Of a DNA stretch of 64,000 bases, positions 27,283-36,216 are shown one piece after another. Where the stretch lies: assembly GCA_027487835.1 (NCBI GenBank), contig JAIYCU010000032.1, positions 1 through 64,000 on the forward strand, given 5' to 3'. The translations under genes and the position numbers were made by a program. Every line of letters starts with the position of its first letter. The first letter of the stretch is position 1. This DNA is from Bacteroidota bacterium (GTDB taxonomy: Bacteria > Bacteroidota > Bacteroidia > UKL13-3). The notes beneath the pieces were generated by a model that saw only the letters and a list, made by a program, of their open reading frames with translations, was not told the DNA's origin and did not search any database.

Positions 27283-30177
27283 ATGAGAGGAAAATTTACA
27301 CTTCTGCCCTTAGCACTCCTGTTGGGTTTTTCTACACAACAAGTAAGCGGGCAAACGGGTCCAAAACCCGGTAAACTAGCCGACACAACTAAACTTTCTG
27401 AAGTGGTTGTAGTAGGTTACGGAACCCGAAAGGTCACAAAAGTTTCAGGTGCAATTTCTACCATTAAAAGCATCGAAATTGAAAAGTTACAACCTGTAAG
27501 GGTTGAAGACGCTTTGCAAGGAAGAGCCTCAGGCTTATCTATTATCAATAGTGGAAGTCCGGGTTCAAAGCCAACTGTTTTTGTGAGGGGGATACCTTCC
27601 TTTTCTGGGACAGATCCATTGGTAATTATTGATGGTGTGCCTCAAACCCTTACTGATTTAAATGCAATCAATGCTGCTGACATAGAATCAATTAGTGTAT
27701 TAAAAGACGCAGCAACAACTGCAATCTATGGGGTTAAAGGGGGCAACGGAGTAATTGTAGTAACTACTAAAACAGGTAAACAAAATCAAAAAACCGATAT
27801 CAACTACAGCAGCTATTATGGATTCCAAGAAGTAGTAAACACAGTTGGGGTATTAAATGCTACAGAATATGGTGCCATGGTGAATGAAGGAAGTAGGTTA
27901 GCTGGTGGTGGTTTGGTATTCTCTGATTTGAGCAAATTGGGCGTTGGTACCAATTGGCAAAATGAAGTTTTTAAAAGGGCAGCTATTCAATCTCACAATG
28001 TGACGGCTAGAGGTGGAAGTGATAAGATGACATATTTCTTATCTGCAGGGGCATTGCAACAAGGTGGAATTGTTGGAGGCATGGATAAATCTAACTTCAA
28101 TAGAGGAAATATAACAGCAAACTTGATTTTTGATTTAACACCAAAATTAAAGTTTATAATGAACACAACCGGTGTTGTATTAAATAGCAAAGGTGTACAA
28201 GAAAACGCTTTTAATAGTGTACTAGGTAGTGCCATTAATTTTGACCCAACAGTAGAAAATACCAATGTTGGATACAGTAATTTACTTTTGTCTGAAATAT
28301 ACAATCCACTTACCAAATTAGATAATACCTATAACAGAAATGTGGGTACCAAAATCTATGGTAAATTTGAATTTCAGTATGACATCATTAAAAACTTAAA
28401 AGTAAGTACTCGCTTTGGGTATACAAAATTTGACAATGATGCCAAATCTTTTACACCACTTGTTTTTTATGGCCCATTTAACGTAGACAATACAATGAAT
28501 GCAGATGGCACACCGGTAGCTGGCAAGCACAATCAAGTTAACCATGATAAAATGGGTAATTTTAATTGGACCTGGGAATCATTTGCCAATTATAACTTTA
28601 AATACAAAGAGAACCACGACTTTGAGACAGTTGTTGGATTTGCGGTGGCTAAAGTATCAGGAAATGCACTAGGTGCTAGTCGCCAAGATGTGCCATTTAA
28701 CTCATGGGAGTTTGCAGATTTTACAGCTGCCACAGGCGCCAATACAGCTTTAAACCCAACCGCAATTAATGGCTATTATTACCAATATTTTAGAAGAAAT
28801 CTATCCTCATTTGGTCGTATTAACTATGACTATAAATCACGCTATTTAGCCTCACTTACTGTTAGACGTGATGGCTCTTATGCCTTTGGAATTGATAATA
28901 AATTTGCCAACTTCTATTCTGGTTCATTGGGATGGATAGTTTCTGAAGAAGACTTTTTCAAATCTAAATTCATCAATAACTTTAAAATCAGAGGAAGCTA
29001 TGGTGCAATTGGAAACGAAAATGTAAATCCTCAATTTGTAGGAATTATAATAGGCGGCCCAAGTTATGGCCCAACAGGCAATAGCAATGGTTATAGTTTT
29101 GGAGACATCTTTGTACCTGGCGCAACGGTAGGTTCAGCAGCAAACAACGCTTTGAGATGGGAAAAACAAATTCAATCAAACTTTGGATTTGACATGATTT
29201 TCCATAAATATAAATTCTCATTAAGTGCCGATATATTTAGGAAAGCTGTAGACGGATTATTATTTACCCCGTCGGCGTCACTTTATTTAGGAACAGTGCC
29301 TATTCCAACAGATAATATTGGATCAACCCAAACCACAGGAATAGATATCACCTTTGCTTACTATGAGAAAATTAAAGACAAAGTAAAAATTAACAATTCT
29401 ATCACCTTTACAGCTGCCAAAAACGAAGTTACAGCCACCAATACAGATGGTACTGCCAGAATATTTGGCGGGTATTATTTCAATGGACAATCGCAAAGTG
29501 TAACAGTATTTGAAAAAGGATTTTCACCTGGCTATTTCTATGGGTACAAAACTGATGGTTTGTTTCAGAATGAGCAACAGATTTCTGGTTCTGCCACACA
29601 ACTAGGTGCAAAGCCTGGTGATATAAAATTTGTAGACATAAACAACGATGGTGTAATTAATGAAAATGATCGCACTCAAATTGGCAATCCATTTCCAGAC
29701 TTTACATTGGGTTGGAACTTGAACATTGAATACAAGAACTTTGATTTAAATGCATTCACTTATGCATCGGTAGGCAATGACATTTACAGGGCATATGAAC
29801 GTAATGCAAACTATACCAATAAAGACAGGAGAATCTTAGAAAGATGGACATCCGAAGGAAGCACCAACGATGCACAGAATCCAAGGTATTCATTTGTTGA
29901 TGCAAACAACAACAGCAGGGTTTCTGACAGGTACGTTGAGGATGGATCTTTTGTAAAGTTAAAAAATATACAATTGGGCTACAACTTCAGCAACTTTCCT
30001 AAGCGCATAAAAATCAATAAAATTAGGGTTTATGCGCAAGTAAAGAATGCTTTTGTAATAACGAAATACACTGGTTTTGATCCAGAAATTGCAGGCGGCG
30101 TTTTAGACACAGGTATTGACAGAGGTGCCTATCCACAAGCAAGAACATTTGCCTTAGGAATTGATGTTAAATTTTAA
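27283..30177 (+). CDS. susC: SusC/RagA family TonB-dependent outer-membrane transporter
   Basis: A 964-residue transporter that imports oligosaccharides with the SusD lid. Signal peptide to about residue 24; TonB-box-like LSEVVVVGYG at 38-47; plug domain (VEDALQGRASGLSI, VFVRGIPSFSGTDPLVIIDG, IESISVLKDAATTAIYG), then a 22-strand type barrel ending in TFALGIDVKF. The usual carboxypeptidase-like domain between signal peptide and plug is missing: only about 14 residues separate them. First gene of susC-susD-SGBP-SGBP-GH16. It probably carries glucan fragments. Confidence 0.93.
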   Translation: MRGKFTLLPLALLLGFSTQQVSGQTGPKPGKLADTTKLSEVVVVGYGTRKVTKVSGAISTIKSIEIEKLQPVRVEDALQGRASGLSIINSGSPGSKPTVFVRGIPSFSGTDPLVIIDGVPQTLTDLNAINAADIESISVLKDAATTAIYGVKGGNGVIVVTTKTGKQNQKTDINYSSYYGFQEVVNTVGVLNATEYGAMVNEGSRLAGGGLVFSDLSKLGVGTNWQNEVFKRAAIQSHNVTARGGSDKMTYFLSAGALQQGGIVGGMDKSNFNRGNITANLIFDLTPKLKFIMNTTGVVLNSKGVQENAFNSVLGSAINFDPTVENTNVGYSNLLLSEIYNPLTKLDNTYNRNVGTKIYGKFEFQYDIIKNLKVSTRFGYTKFDNDAKSFTPLVFYGPFNVDNTMNADGTPVAGKHNQVNHDKMGNFNWTWESFANYNFKYKENHDFETVVGFAVAKVSGNALGASRQDVPFNSWEFADFTAATGANTALNPTAINGYYYQYFRRNLSSFGRINYDYKSRYLASLTVRRDGSYAFGIDNKFANFYSGSLGWIVSEEDFFKSKFINNFKIRGSYGAIGNENVNPQFVGIIIGGPSYGPTGNSNGYSFGDIFVPGATVGSAANNALRWEKQIQSNFGFDMIFHKYKFSLSADIFRKAVDGLLFTPSASLYLGTVPIPTDNIGSTQTTGIDITFAYYEKIKDKVKINNSITFTAAKNEVTATNTDGTARIFGGYYFNGQSQSVTVFEKGFSPGYFYGYKTDGLFQNEQQISGSATQLGAKPGDIKFVDINNDGVINENDRTQIGNPFPDFTLGWNLNIEYKNFDLNAFTYASVGNDIYRAYERNANYTNKDRRILERWTSEGSTNDAQNPRYSFVDANNNSRVSDRYVEDGSFVKLKNIQLGYNFSNFPKRIKINKIRVYAQVKNAFVITKYTGFDPEIAGGVLDTGIDRGAYPQARTFALGIDVKF

Positions 30178-30198
30178 TTACACTAATTGAATTAAAAA

Positions 30199-31707
30199 AT
30201 GAAAAGAGAATTATCAACAGTAGTTTTTTTGTCGGTGTTGGTTATAACATTGGCATCTTGTAAGAAGTGGGTAGATTACAGCCCAAATGAAGATTTTAAA
30301 CAAACAGAATTAGATTACCTTAGAGCAGAAGCAGACTATCGCACGATGGCAGTGAGCGTATACACTCCCATTCAATGGTTGAACCAAAGTGTTGTTATAG
30401 GAGAAATTGCATCAGACAACTCGGTAGCAGGTGGAGAAAGTGCCTCTGATATATTACCCTTGCAACAAATAGACGACATGTCCCATACTGCCAATAATTC
30501 AACACTAACTGAATTATGGCAAGCAGCATTTGAAGGCATTAACAGGGCAAATTATTTACACCAATACAAAGCCAAAAATCCAGGTGGTATTGCAGTAAAC
30601 TTTACTGGCAAAGAGGCCTTATATGGCGAAGTATATTTCTTGCGTGCTTATTATTATTTTCATTTGGTGCGTTTCTTTGGTGATGTACCACTGTTTGTAG
30701 ACAGGCGTCTAGGATTAACCGAAAGTAAATCATTGAAACGCTCAGACAAAGCACTTGTTTATGCACAAATTGAAAGTGACTTATTAAGTGCAATCGCAGT
30801 TCTTCCTAGTGCTCAAATTGAAAAAGGAAGGGTTACAAAATATGCCGCACAGGCCTTGTTAGGAAAAGTTTATTTATACCAACAGAAGTACACTGATGCT
30901 GCCGATATGCTTGCCAATGTAATTAATTCAAATGCATTTAGTTTGCCATCAAATTTTGAAGGGATTTTTCTTTCGAGTGGCGAAAACGGACCAGAATCTG
31001 TATTTGAAATTCAATACTCTAACACAAGTCCATACTTTAATTGGGGCGCAGTAAACAGAGGTCAAGGAAACCATTCGGTTCAACAATGTGGGATAAGAGG
31101 AATTAATGGAACAGATTCAATGCCATATGCGGCAGGTTGGAGCACCAATTTACCTACAACAGATCTAGCTGCTGCTTACCAAAGTGGCGACAAAAGAAAA
31201 TCAGTAACTGTGCTGGATATTGCAGCCTATAAAGCCGCCCACCCAAGTTATAACATTACCTATCAAGAAGCTCCATTTAAGAACACTGGTTTATACAATC
31301 AAAAATACTTGCCTAGAAAAGGACAAACCTCTGGGCAAATAGAATTAAACTATTTAAACAATTACCGCACCATCCGTTATGCCGACGTTTTACTAATGGC
31401 GGCAGAGGCCTTAGTAAAATCTGGTGGCAGTGAAGTAAAAGCCTTGTCATATGTTAACTTGATTAGAGAAAGGGCATTTGGCGATAATGCCCACAACATT
31501 TCTGCAAGTGGCAATGCTTTATATCTAGCCATTTTAGATGAAAGAAGATTAGAGTTAGCCATGGAAGGCGATCGATTTTTTGATTTGGTAAGAACAGGTA
31601 TGGCAGAAACAAAAATTACTGGATTTGTGAAAGGGAAACATGAAGTGTTTCCTATTCCTTTTGAGGAAATTAACATTTCTGGTTTAACTCAAAATGCTGG
31701 TTATTAA
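30199..31707 (+). CDS. susD: SusD/RagB family nutrient-binding lipoprotein
   Basis: A 502-residue lipoprotein (lipobox LASC, Cys21). TPR-type helices and family signatures: LWQAAFEGINRANYL, AEVYFLRAYYYFHLVRFFGD-like stretch near 150-170, and the C-terminal DERRLELAMEGDRFFDLVRTG. It caps the SusC barrel and binds the polysaccharide at the surface. Lies 21 bp after susC. A near-match of the dispersed motif, GGTTGAACC, occurs near 30379. Confidence 0.93.
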   Translation: MKRELSTVVFLSVLVITLASCKKWVDYSPNEDFKQTELDYLRAEADYRTMAVSVYTPIQWLNQSVVIGEIASDNSVAGGESASDILPLQQIDDMSHTANNSTLTELWQAAFEGINRANYLHQYKAKNPGGIAVNFTGKEALYGEVYFLRAYYYFHLVRFFGDVPLFVDRRLGLTESKSLKRSDKALVYAQIESDLLSAIAVLPSAQIEKGRVTKYAAQALLGKVYLYQQKYTDAADMLANVINSNAFSLPSNFEGIFLSSGENGPESVFEIQYSNTSPYFNWGAVNRGQGNHSVQQCGIRGINGTDSMPYAAGWSTNLPTTDLAAAYQSGDKRKSVTVLDIAAYKAAHPSYNITYQEAPFKNTGLYNQKYLPRKGQTSGQIELNYLNNYRTIRYADVLLMAAEALVKSGGSEVKALSYVNLIRERAFGDNAHNISASGNALYLAILDERRLELAMEGDRFFDLVRTGMAETKITGFVKGKHEVFPIPFEEINISGLTQNAGY

Positions 31708-31726
31708 TTATTAAAAAATAAAACCC

Positions 31727-33292
31727 ATGTACAAACTAAGATATTTAATGGTGCTTTCATCCCTTGTGCTCACATTGTGGGGTTGCAAAAAGAAAGAGTA
31801 TACAGACACCTCATTTTTAGATGGGATGTCGGCCCCAACTAATTTGGGAATGTTATTTGAAATTATACAAGATAACTCTGGAAATGTGAGTATCATCCCT
31901 ACCGGTGAAGGGGCTGCATATTACCAAATATACTTTGGTGATACCTCCACTTTACCTGGAAAAGTTAATGCAGGCCAAGTTCTTGTGCACAAATATGCCG
32001 AGGGAACTTATGATGTTAAATTGGTGGGATATAGTGCCACAGGCAAATCAGCTGAATTTACAAAATCACTTACAGTAACCTTTAAAGCTCCAGAAGCATT
32101 AGAGCTAACAGCTGTGCCGGATGAGAACAACAATTTTAGAATTATTGTAAGTGCCACAGCTTTATTCGAAACCAGTTTCAAAATTTACTTTGGAGAAGAC
32201 CCAAATGAAACTCCTATATCATTTAATGAAGGAGATACAGTTTCGCATGTTTATGCCAAGGTAGGAAATTACAAATTAAAACTTCAAGCCTTAGGAGGAG
32301 GAACAGCCATCTCAGAATTGGAGAAAAATATTTCGATTGAAAATCCTATTTTATTGCCAGTAAATTTTGAATCTAGCACCTTAGAGTATAAGTTTATTAA
32401 TTTTGACGGTGGCGCTGCAACTGTTATCGATAATCCTGATAAAACTGGCATTAATACCAGTAATAAAGTGGCTCAAATGGTTAAGAGTGGCGGACAAGTA
32501 TGGGGCGGCAGTTATATTGAGTTAAGTAAGCCTATAGACTTTACAACCAATAAAATCTTTAAATTAAAAGTCCGTTCGCCGCGCGCAGGTGCCAAGGTTC
32601 TATTGAAAGTTGAAAATTCAGGAGATAATAAAATCAATTACGAAAAAGAATTAAGTACCACTGTTGCCAATGGCTGGGAAGAATTGATATTTGATTATAG
32701 TGCTATTGACATTACTAAAAACTATAACAGGGTGATATTAATATTTGACTTAGGAACCATGGGCGACGGCTCTGCAAATTATACCTTTTGGTTTGATGAC
32801 ATTGATTTAGTCAACTCATTACCTTTAAAGTTACCAATGAACTTTGAGGCGGCATTTGTAGACTACACCTTTACTGGATTTGATGGTGGGGCGGTAAGTA
32901 CAGATGGCAACCCGAGTAAAAATGGAATCAACTTATCAAACAAGGTCGGCAAAATGGTAAAAAGTGCAGGACAAACTTGGGGCGGTAGTTTTGCCACCTT
33001 AGCCTCACCAATGGCCTTTACTGGCACTAAAACTTTTAAAATGAAAGTTTATTCTCCCAAAGTAGGCGCTAAGGTTTTGTTAAAAGTTGAGAATCTAACG
33101 GATGACAAAATCAACTATGAAAAAGAAGTAACAACTACCAGCAGCAATGCTTGGGAACAATTAACATTTGACTTTTCTGCCATTAATGTATCCAATAGTT
33201 ACCAGAAAGTTATTCTTATTTTTGAGAATGGCACGATGGGCGATGGAAGTGCTAATTTCACCTATTATTTTGATGATATTGAACTAAATTAA
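31727..33292 (+). CDS. surface glycan-binding lipoprotein with duplicated C-terminal domain
   Basis: A 521-residue lipoprotein (LWGC, Cys20) in the SusE/SGBP position. Two PKD-like domains (about 35-120 and 121-205) are followed by two near-identical beta-sandwich domains (210-362 and 369-521) that share NKV..MVKS.GQ.WGGS, AGAKVLLKVEN/VGAKVLLKVEN, DKINYEKE and GTMGDGSAN..., ending in FDDI. These resemble carbohydrate-binding jelly rolls. The likely role is holding glucan at the surface for the GH16 enzyme and SusCD. Confidence 0.8.
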   Translation: MYKLRYLMVLSSLVLTLWGCKKKEYTDTSFLDGMSAPTNLGMLFEIIQDNSGNVSIIPTGEGAAYYQIYFGDTSTLPGKVNAGQVLVHKYAEGTYDVKLVGYSATGKSAEFTKSLTVTFKAPEALELTAVPDENNNFRIIVSATALFETSFKIYFGEDPNETPISFNEGDTVSHVYAKVGNYKLKLQALGGGTAISELEKNISIENPILLPVNFESSTLEYKFINFDGGAATVIDNPDKTGINTSNKVAQMVKSGGQVWGGSYIELSKPIDFTTNKIFKLKVRSPRAGAKVLLKVENSGDNKINYEKELSTTVANGWEELIFDYSAIDITKNYNRVILIFDLGTMGDGSANYTFWFDDIDLVNSLPLKLPMNFEAAFVDYTFTGFDGGAVSTDGNPSKNGINLSNKVGKMVKSAGQTWGGSFATLASPMAFTGTKTFKMKVYSPKVGAKVLLKVENLTDDKINYEKEVTTTSSNAWEQLTFDFSAINVSNSYQKVILIFENGTMGDGSANFTYYFDDIELN

Positions 33293-33303
33293 TATTGAAA
33301 AAC

Positions 33304-34203
33304 ATGAGAAATCCAATTCAAAGAATAAGCATATTAATAGCGTTTGTTTTGTTTTTGACAAGCGCATGCAAAAAAGAAAATTATAAATTTGGGGAAGCAA
33401 ATGCCCCAAAGAACTTAAGTGTAAGTTTAACGGTTGAGGGTGCAGATTCTGCAACAGCACCAAGTGGTAATGGCTCTGGAAAAGTAAATGTTAACATAAG
33501 CAGTTCGGATGCGTTAACCTATTGGATAGATTTTGGTGATGGCGTAAGCAAAGAGGCCCAAACTGGTGCAATTACCTATAAATATAAAACACCTGGTACC
33601 AAAACTTATCTAGTTACCGTAAACGCGATAGGCAAAGGTGGCTTAAGCAGCACCACAGCAAAATATGTTACTGTATTTGTTGCCTTTGAAATTCCGGCAA
33701 ATATTTTACAATTTTTAACCAATGGTAGCTCTCGTGTTTGGGTTACAGATAAAGAAACTCCCGGTCATTTTGGTGTTGGGCCATTCATTGCATTTGAACC
33801 TATCTGGTATTCGGCACCACCAAACGGAAGGGATGCATGTGCCTATGACGATGAGATTACATTTACAAAGGATGCACAGAATAATGTTAGCATGTCTATT
33901 GACAATAAAGGTGAATTTTTTGCAATAGAAGCTGCAACAGGTTTTTATGGCGTCTCTGGAAAAGACGGTTGCTATGCCATCAATGCAGGAGCTAAAAACT
34001 TAGCTTTTATGGATGCCTCTTCAGGGTCAACACCTGATATTTCAACCCAAATTCAATTCATTGTTCCAGGCAATGGAATTATTAATTTTGGAACTGGCGG
34101 AACCGAGTATGAAATTTTATCTATTTCTGATACCCAGATTCATTTAAGAAGTGTTGGGGTAGATGGATTTGCTTGGTTTATGAAATTGACGCCTAAAAAA
34201 TAA
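33304..34203 (+). CDS. PKD-domain surface lipoprotein of the glucan locus
   Basis: About 299 residues from the ATG at 33304 (a TTG at 33295 is also in frame). Lipobox TSAC. One PKD domain with YWIDFGDGVSKEA and PGTKTYLVTVNAIGKGG, then a roughly 180-residue C-terminal beta domain (SRVWVTDKETPGHFGVGP ... CAYDDEITF ... GFAWFMKLTPKK). That second domain is often found beside laminarinase genes in Bacteroidota, as I recall. Probably a second glycan-binding protein. One base separates its stop from the next ATG. Confidence 0.7.
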   Translation: MRNPIQRISILIAFVLFLTSACKKENYKFGEANAPKNLSVSLTVEGADSATAPSGNGSGKVNVNISSSDALTYWIDFGDGVSKEAQTGAITYKYKTPGTKTYLVTVNAIGKGGLSSTTAKYVTVFVAFEIPANILQFLTNGSSRVWVTDKETPGHFGVGPFIAFEPIWYSAPPNGRDACAYDDEITFTKDAQNNVSMSIDNKGEFFAIEAATGFYGVSGKDGCYAINAGAKNLAFMDASSGSTPDISTQIQFIVPGNGIINFGTGGTEYEILSISDTQIHLRSVGVDGFAWFMKLTPKK

Positions 34204-34204
34204 C

Positions 34205-35230
34205 ATGACAAACCTAAAACTATTTCCTTTATTGGCTGCACTTATTATGATTGCCTGTTCAAAAGCAGAATCAGCAGACCCCTTAGAGATTGCCCCAAGC
34301 AACCTTAACATTCAAACAACCATAGCTATTGACAGCAGTGGCAACGTTACTTTTGTGGCAAGTGCGAACAATGCTAGTAGTTATGAGTTTGATTTTGGAG
34401 ATGGGGTATCTAGGGCTAGTGCAGATGGTAAAACCAGCTATAAATACAATAAAACTGGCATTTACAATGTAACAGTTTTAGCAATAAATGAAGCTGGCTT
34501 TACCAGTAAAACGGTAAAGGTTGATGTTTTTGTTACCAGTGCCGTATTTTGGTCAGATGAGTTCAATTATACTGGCTCTCCTGATGGAAATAAATGGACA
34601 TATGATATTGGAACTGGAAGCAACGGTTGGGGAAATGCAGAACAACAATATTATACAGATAGAACGGACAATGCTTTTGTTTCTAATGGCACCTTAAAGA
34701 TTACAGCAAAAGCTGAAAATTTTGGCGGTAAATCGTATACCTCTGCAAGGATGTTAACCAAAGGGAAATTTGTAATGCAATACGGCAAGGTAGAAGTACG
34801 CGCTAAACTGCCAGTTGGTGGCGGAACATGGCCTGCTATTTGGATGTTAGGAAATAACATTGATCAAGTGGGTTGGCCAGCCTGCGGAGAAATTGATATA
34901 ATGGAACATTTGGGTAACCAAGTAAATAAAATATATCATACCCTACACTATCCTGGTCATTCAGGCGGTAATGCCACTGGAATGAACCATATGATAAGCA
35001 ATGCTACCAGCGAATTTCATGTTTATACAATGGAATGGACTGCGGCTTCTATTCAATTTTCTGTAGATGGTGGTTTAAAATATACGTTTCCAAATAATAG
35101 CAGTATTCCTTATAATCACAACTTCTTTCTTATCTTAAACGTGGCCATGGGTGGTAATTTCGGGGGAACAATCGCACCAGGATTCTCAAGTAGTGCCATG
35201 GAAATTGATTATGTAAGAGTTTATAAATAG
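34205..35230 (+). CDS. GH16 endo-beta-glucanase lipoprotein (laminarinase-like)
   Basis: A 341-residue lipoprotein (lipobox IAC, Cys18). PKD module (about 30-112), then GH16 from about 113: WSDEFNYTGSPDGNKW, GNAEQQYYT, and the catalytic GEIDIMEHLG with nucleophile Glu229, Asp231 and acid/base Glu234. The methionine-containing ExDxxE bulge is typical of laminarinases and lichenases. It should cut beta-1,3- or mixed-linkage glucan at the cell surface. Last gene of the SusCD operon, followed by a terminator. Confidence 0.92.
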   Translation: MTNLKLFPLLAALIMIACSKAESADPLEIAPSNLNIQTTIAIDSSGNVTFVASANNASSYEFDFGDGVSRASADGKTSYKYNKTGIYNVTVLAINEAGFTSKTVKVDVFVTSAVFWSDEFNYTGSPDGNKWTYDIGTGSNGWGNAEQQYYTDRTDNAFVSNGTLKITAKAENFGGKSYTSARMLTKGKFVMQYGKVEVRAKLPVGGGTWPAIWMLGNNIDQVGWPACGEIDIMEHLGNQVNKIYHTLHYPGHSGGNATGMNHMISNATSEFHVYTMEWTAASIQFSVDGGLKYTFPNNSSIPYNHNFFLILNVAMGGNFGGTIAPGFSSSAMEIDYVRVYK

Positions 35231-35268
35231 TGTTGTAAAGAATAATTCATTGCAACAGATTGGGCAAT

Positions 35269-35303
35269 AATACCCTGCTAGATAAATTATCTGGTAGGGT
35301 ATT
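35269..35303 (+). terminator. terminator of the glucan-utilisation operon
   Basis: Imperfect stem AATACCCTGCTAGAT / ATCTGGTAGGGTATT with a short AT loop, 38 bp after the GH16 stop, followed by an AT-rich run. Confidence 0.7.
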
Positions 35304-35346
35304 TATTTATAAGTTTTAAATGAAACCTAAATGGAAAAGTGCACAC

Positions 35347-35487
35347 TTATTTCTTGATCAATTTAAAATTAGTTTCTCTTAGTACCAAAAAGTAAATTCC
35401 AGGAGAAAAATCACTTAGGTTAATGTTAACATCAAGTTCCTCTATTTTCTCAGAAATAAGCAAATTTCCATAAATAGTCAAGCGCAT
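35347..35487 (-). pseudogene. orphan T9SS sorting-tail fragment
   Basis: The minus strand encodes 46 residues, MRLTIYGNLLISEKIEELDV followed by NINLSDFSPGIYFLVLRE..., with the form of the last third of a type IX sorting domain. It resembles the tail of the SGNH-like protein at 36217 (GNLLECKKIEALETSINLSE, GIYLLEV). An in-frame stop lies 2 codons upstream of the ATG and no secreted protein body precedes it, so this is probably the remnant of a deleted T9SS protein at the edge of the glucan locus. Confidence 0.6.
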
Positions 35488-35560
35488 TTCTTAATGAAAT
35501 AAATGTTAATTAATGCCTGGGTGTTGAAGAATAAAACAGAAACAAATCTAAATGCAAATA

Positions 35561-36136
35561 CTATTCACGATGCTTTAGAAATCTTGCAGGAACGCCTCCC
35601 CAAATTTCATAAGGATTAATATCTTTATTCACTAAACAATTTGCACCAATTATAGCCCCATCACCAATTTTAACACCTTTTAGGATGGTTACACCTCTTC
35701 CAATCCATACGTCAGCACCAATAGTAATATCTGCAATTTTTGCCTTTTGGTTCATTATTAAATCTCCTTTAGAAAAACTGTGATCTTGGTCAATTATGAA
35801 TACATCGGGTCCAATTCTTGTATATTTTCCTATTGTTAATTTTCCTTTAATTGAAAAGTAACAATTTCTTCCAACACCAGAAAAATCGCCAATTGTAATG
35901 CTTGGATTTGGCATTGTTAAGATAAAATAACTATTCTCTTTCAATGTGCAGGACTGTCCAATAACAATCTTAGCATTATCAGTTAAATTAAATTCATTAC
36001 CCGATTTTATTATTGAATTGGACCCTACTTTAATTTTATTATTGCGCAACGTATAAAAAAGCGTAATTAATTTATCCCTCCAAGAGCGATTATAAGAGCT
36101 TGCCTTATCTTTTAATTCAAATCTTGTTACATGCAT
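35561..36136 (-). CDS. hexapeptide-repeat acyltransferase
   Basis: Left-handed beta-helix O-acetyltransferase of the WbbJ/maltose-acetyltransferase type. The helix runs from about residue 60 (IVIGQSCTLKENSYF, ITIGDFSGVGRNCYF, LTIGKYTRIGPDVFI), then active-site QDHS, ADVWIGRGVTILKGVKIGDGAIIGANCLV and the GGVPARFL end motif. I choose the ATG at 36136 (MHVTRFELKDK); a TTG at 36175 would add 13 residues. It probably decorates a surface polysaccharide, fitting the nearby glycosyl- and methyltransferase genes. Confidence 0.85.
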   Translation of the reverse strand: MHVTRFELKDKASSYNRSWRDKLITLFYTLRNNKIKVGSNSIIKSGNEFNLTDNAKIVIGQSCTLKENSYFILTMPNPSITIGDFSGVGRNCYFSIKGKLTIGKYTRIGPDVFIIDQDHSFSKGDLIMNQKAKIADITIGADVWIGRGVTILKGVKIGDGAIIGANCLVNKDINPYEIWGGVPARFLKHRE

Positions 36137-36216
36137 GGGAGGCAAGTTAAGCACTTTTATTTGGAGAATATACAAAAAATAATTCTATTAAAACGCTAAT
36201 CATCAAATTGCATCTT

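Noticed and set aside
27080-27283. 67-codon minus-strand frame upstream of susC
   Set aside because: AT-rich, starts at the susC ATG in antisense and has no recognisable domain.
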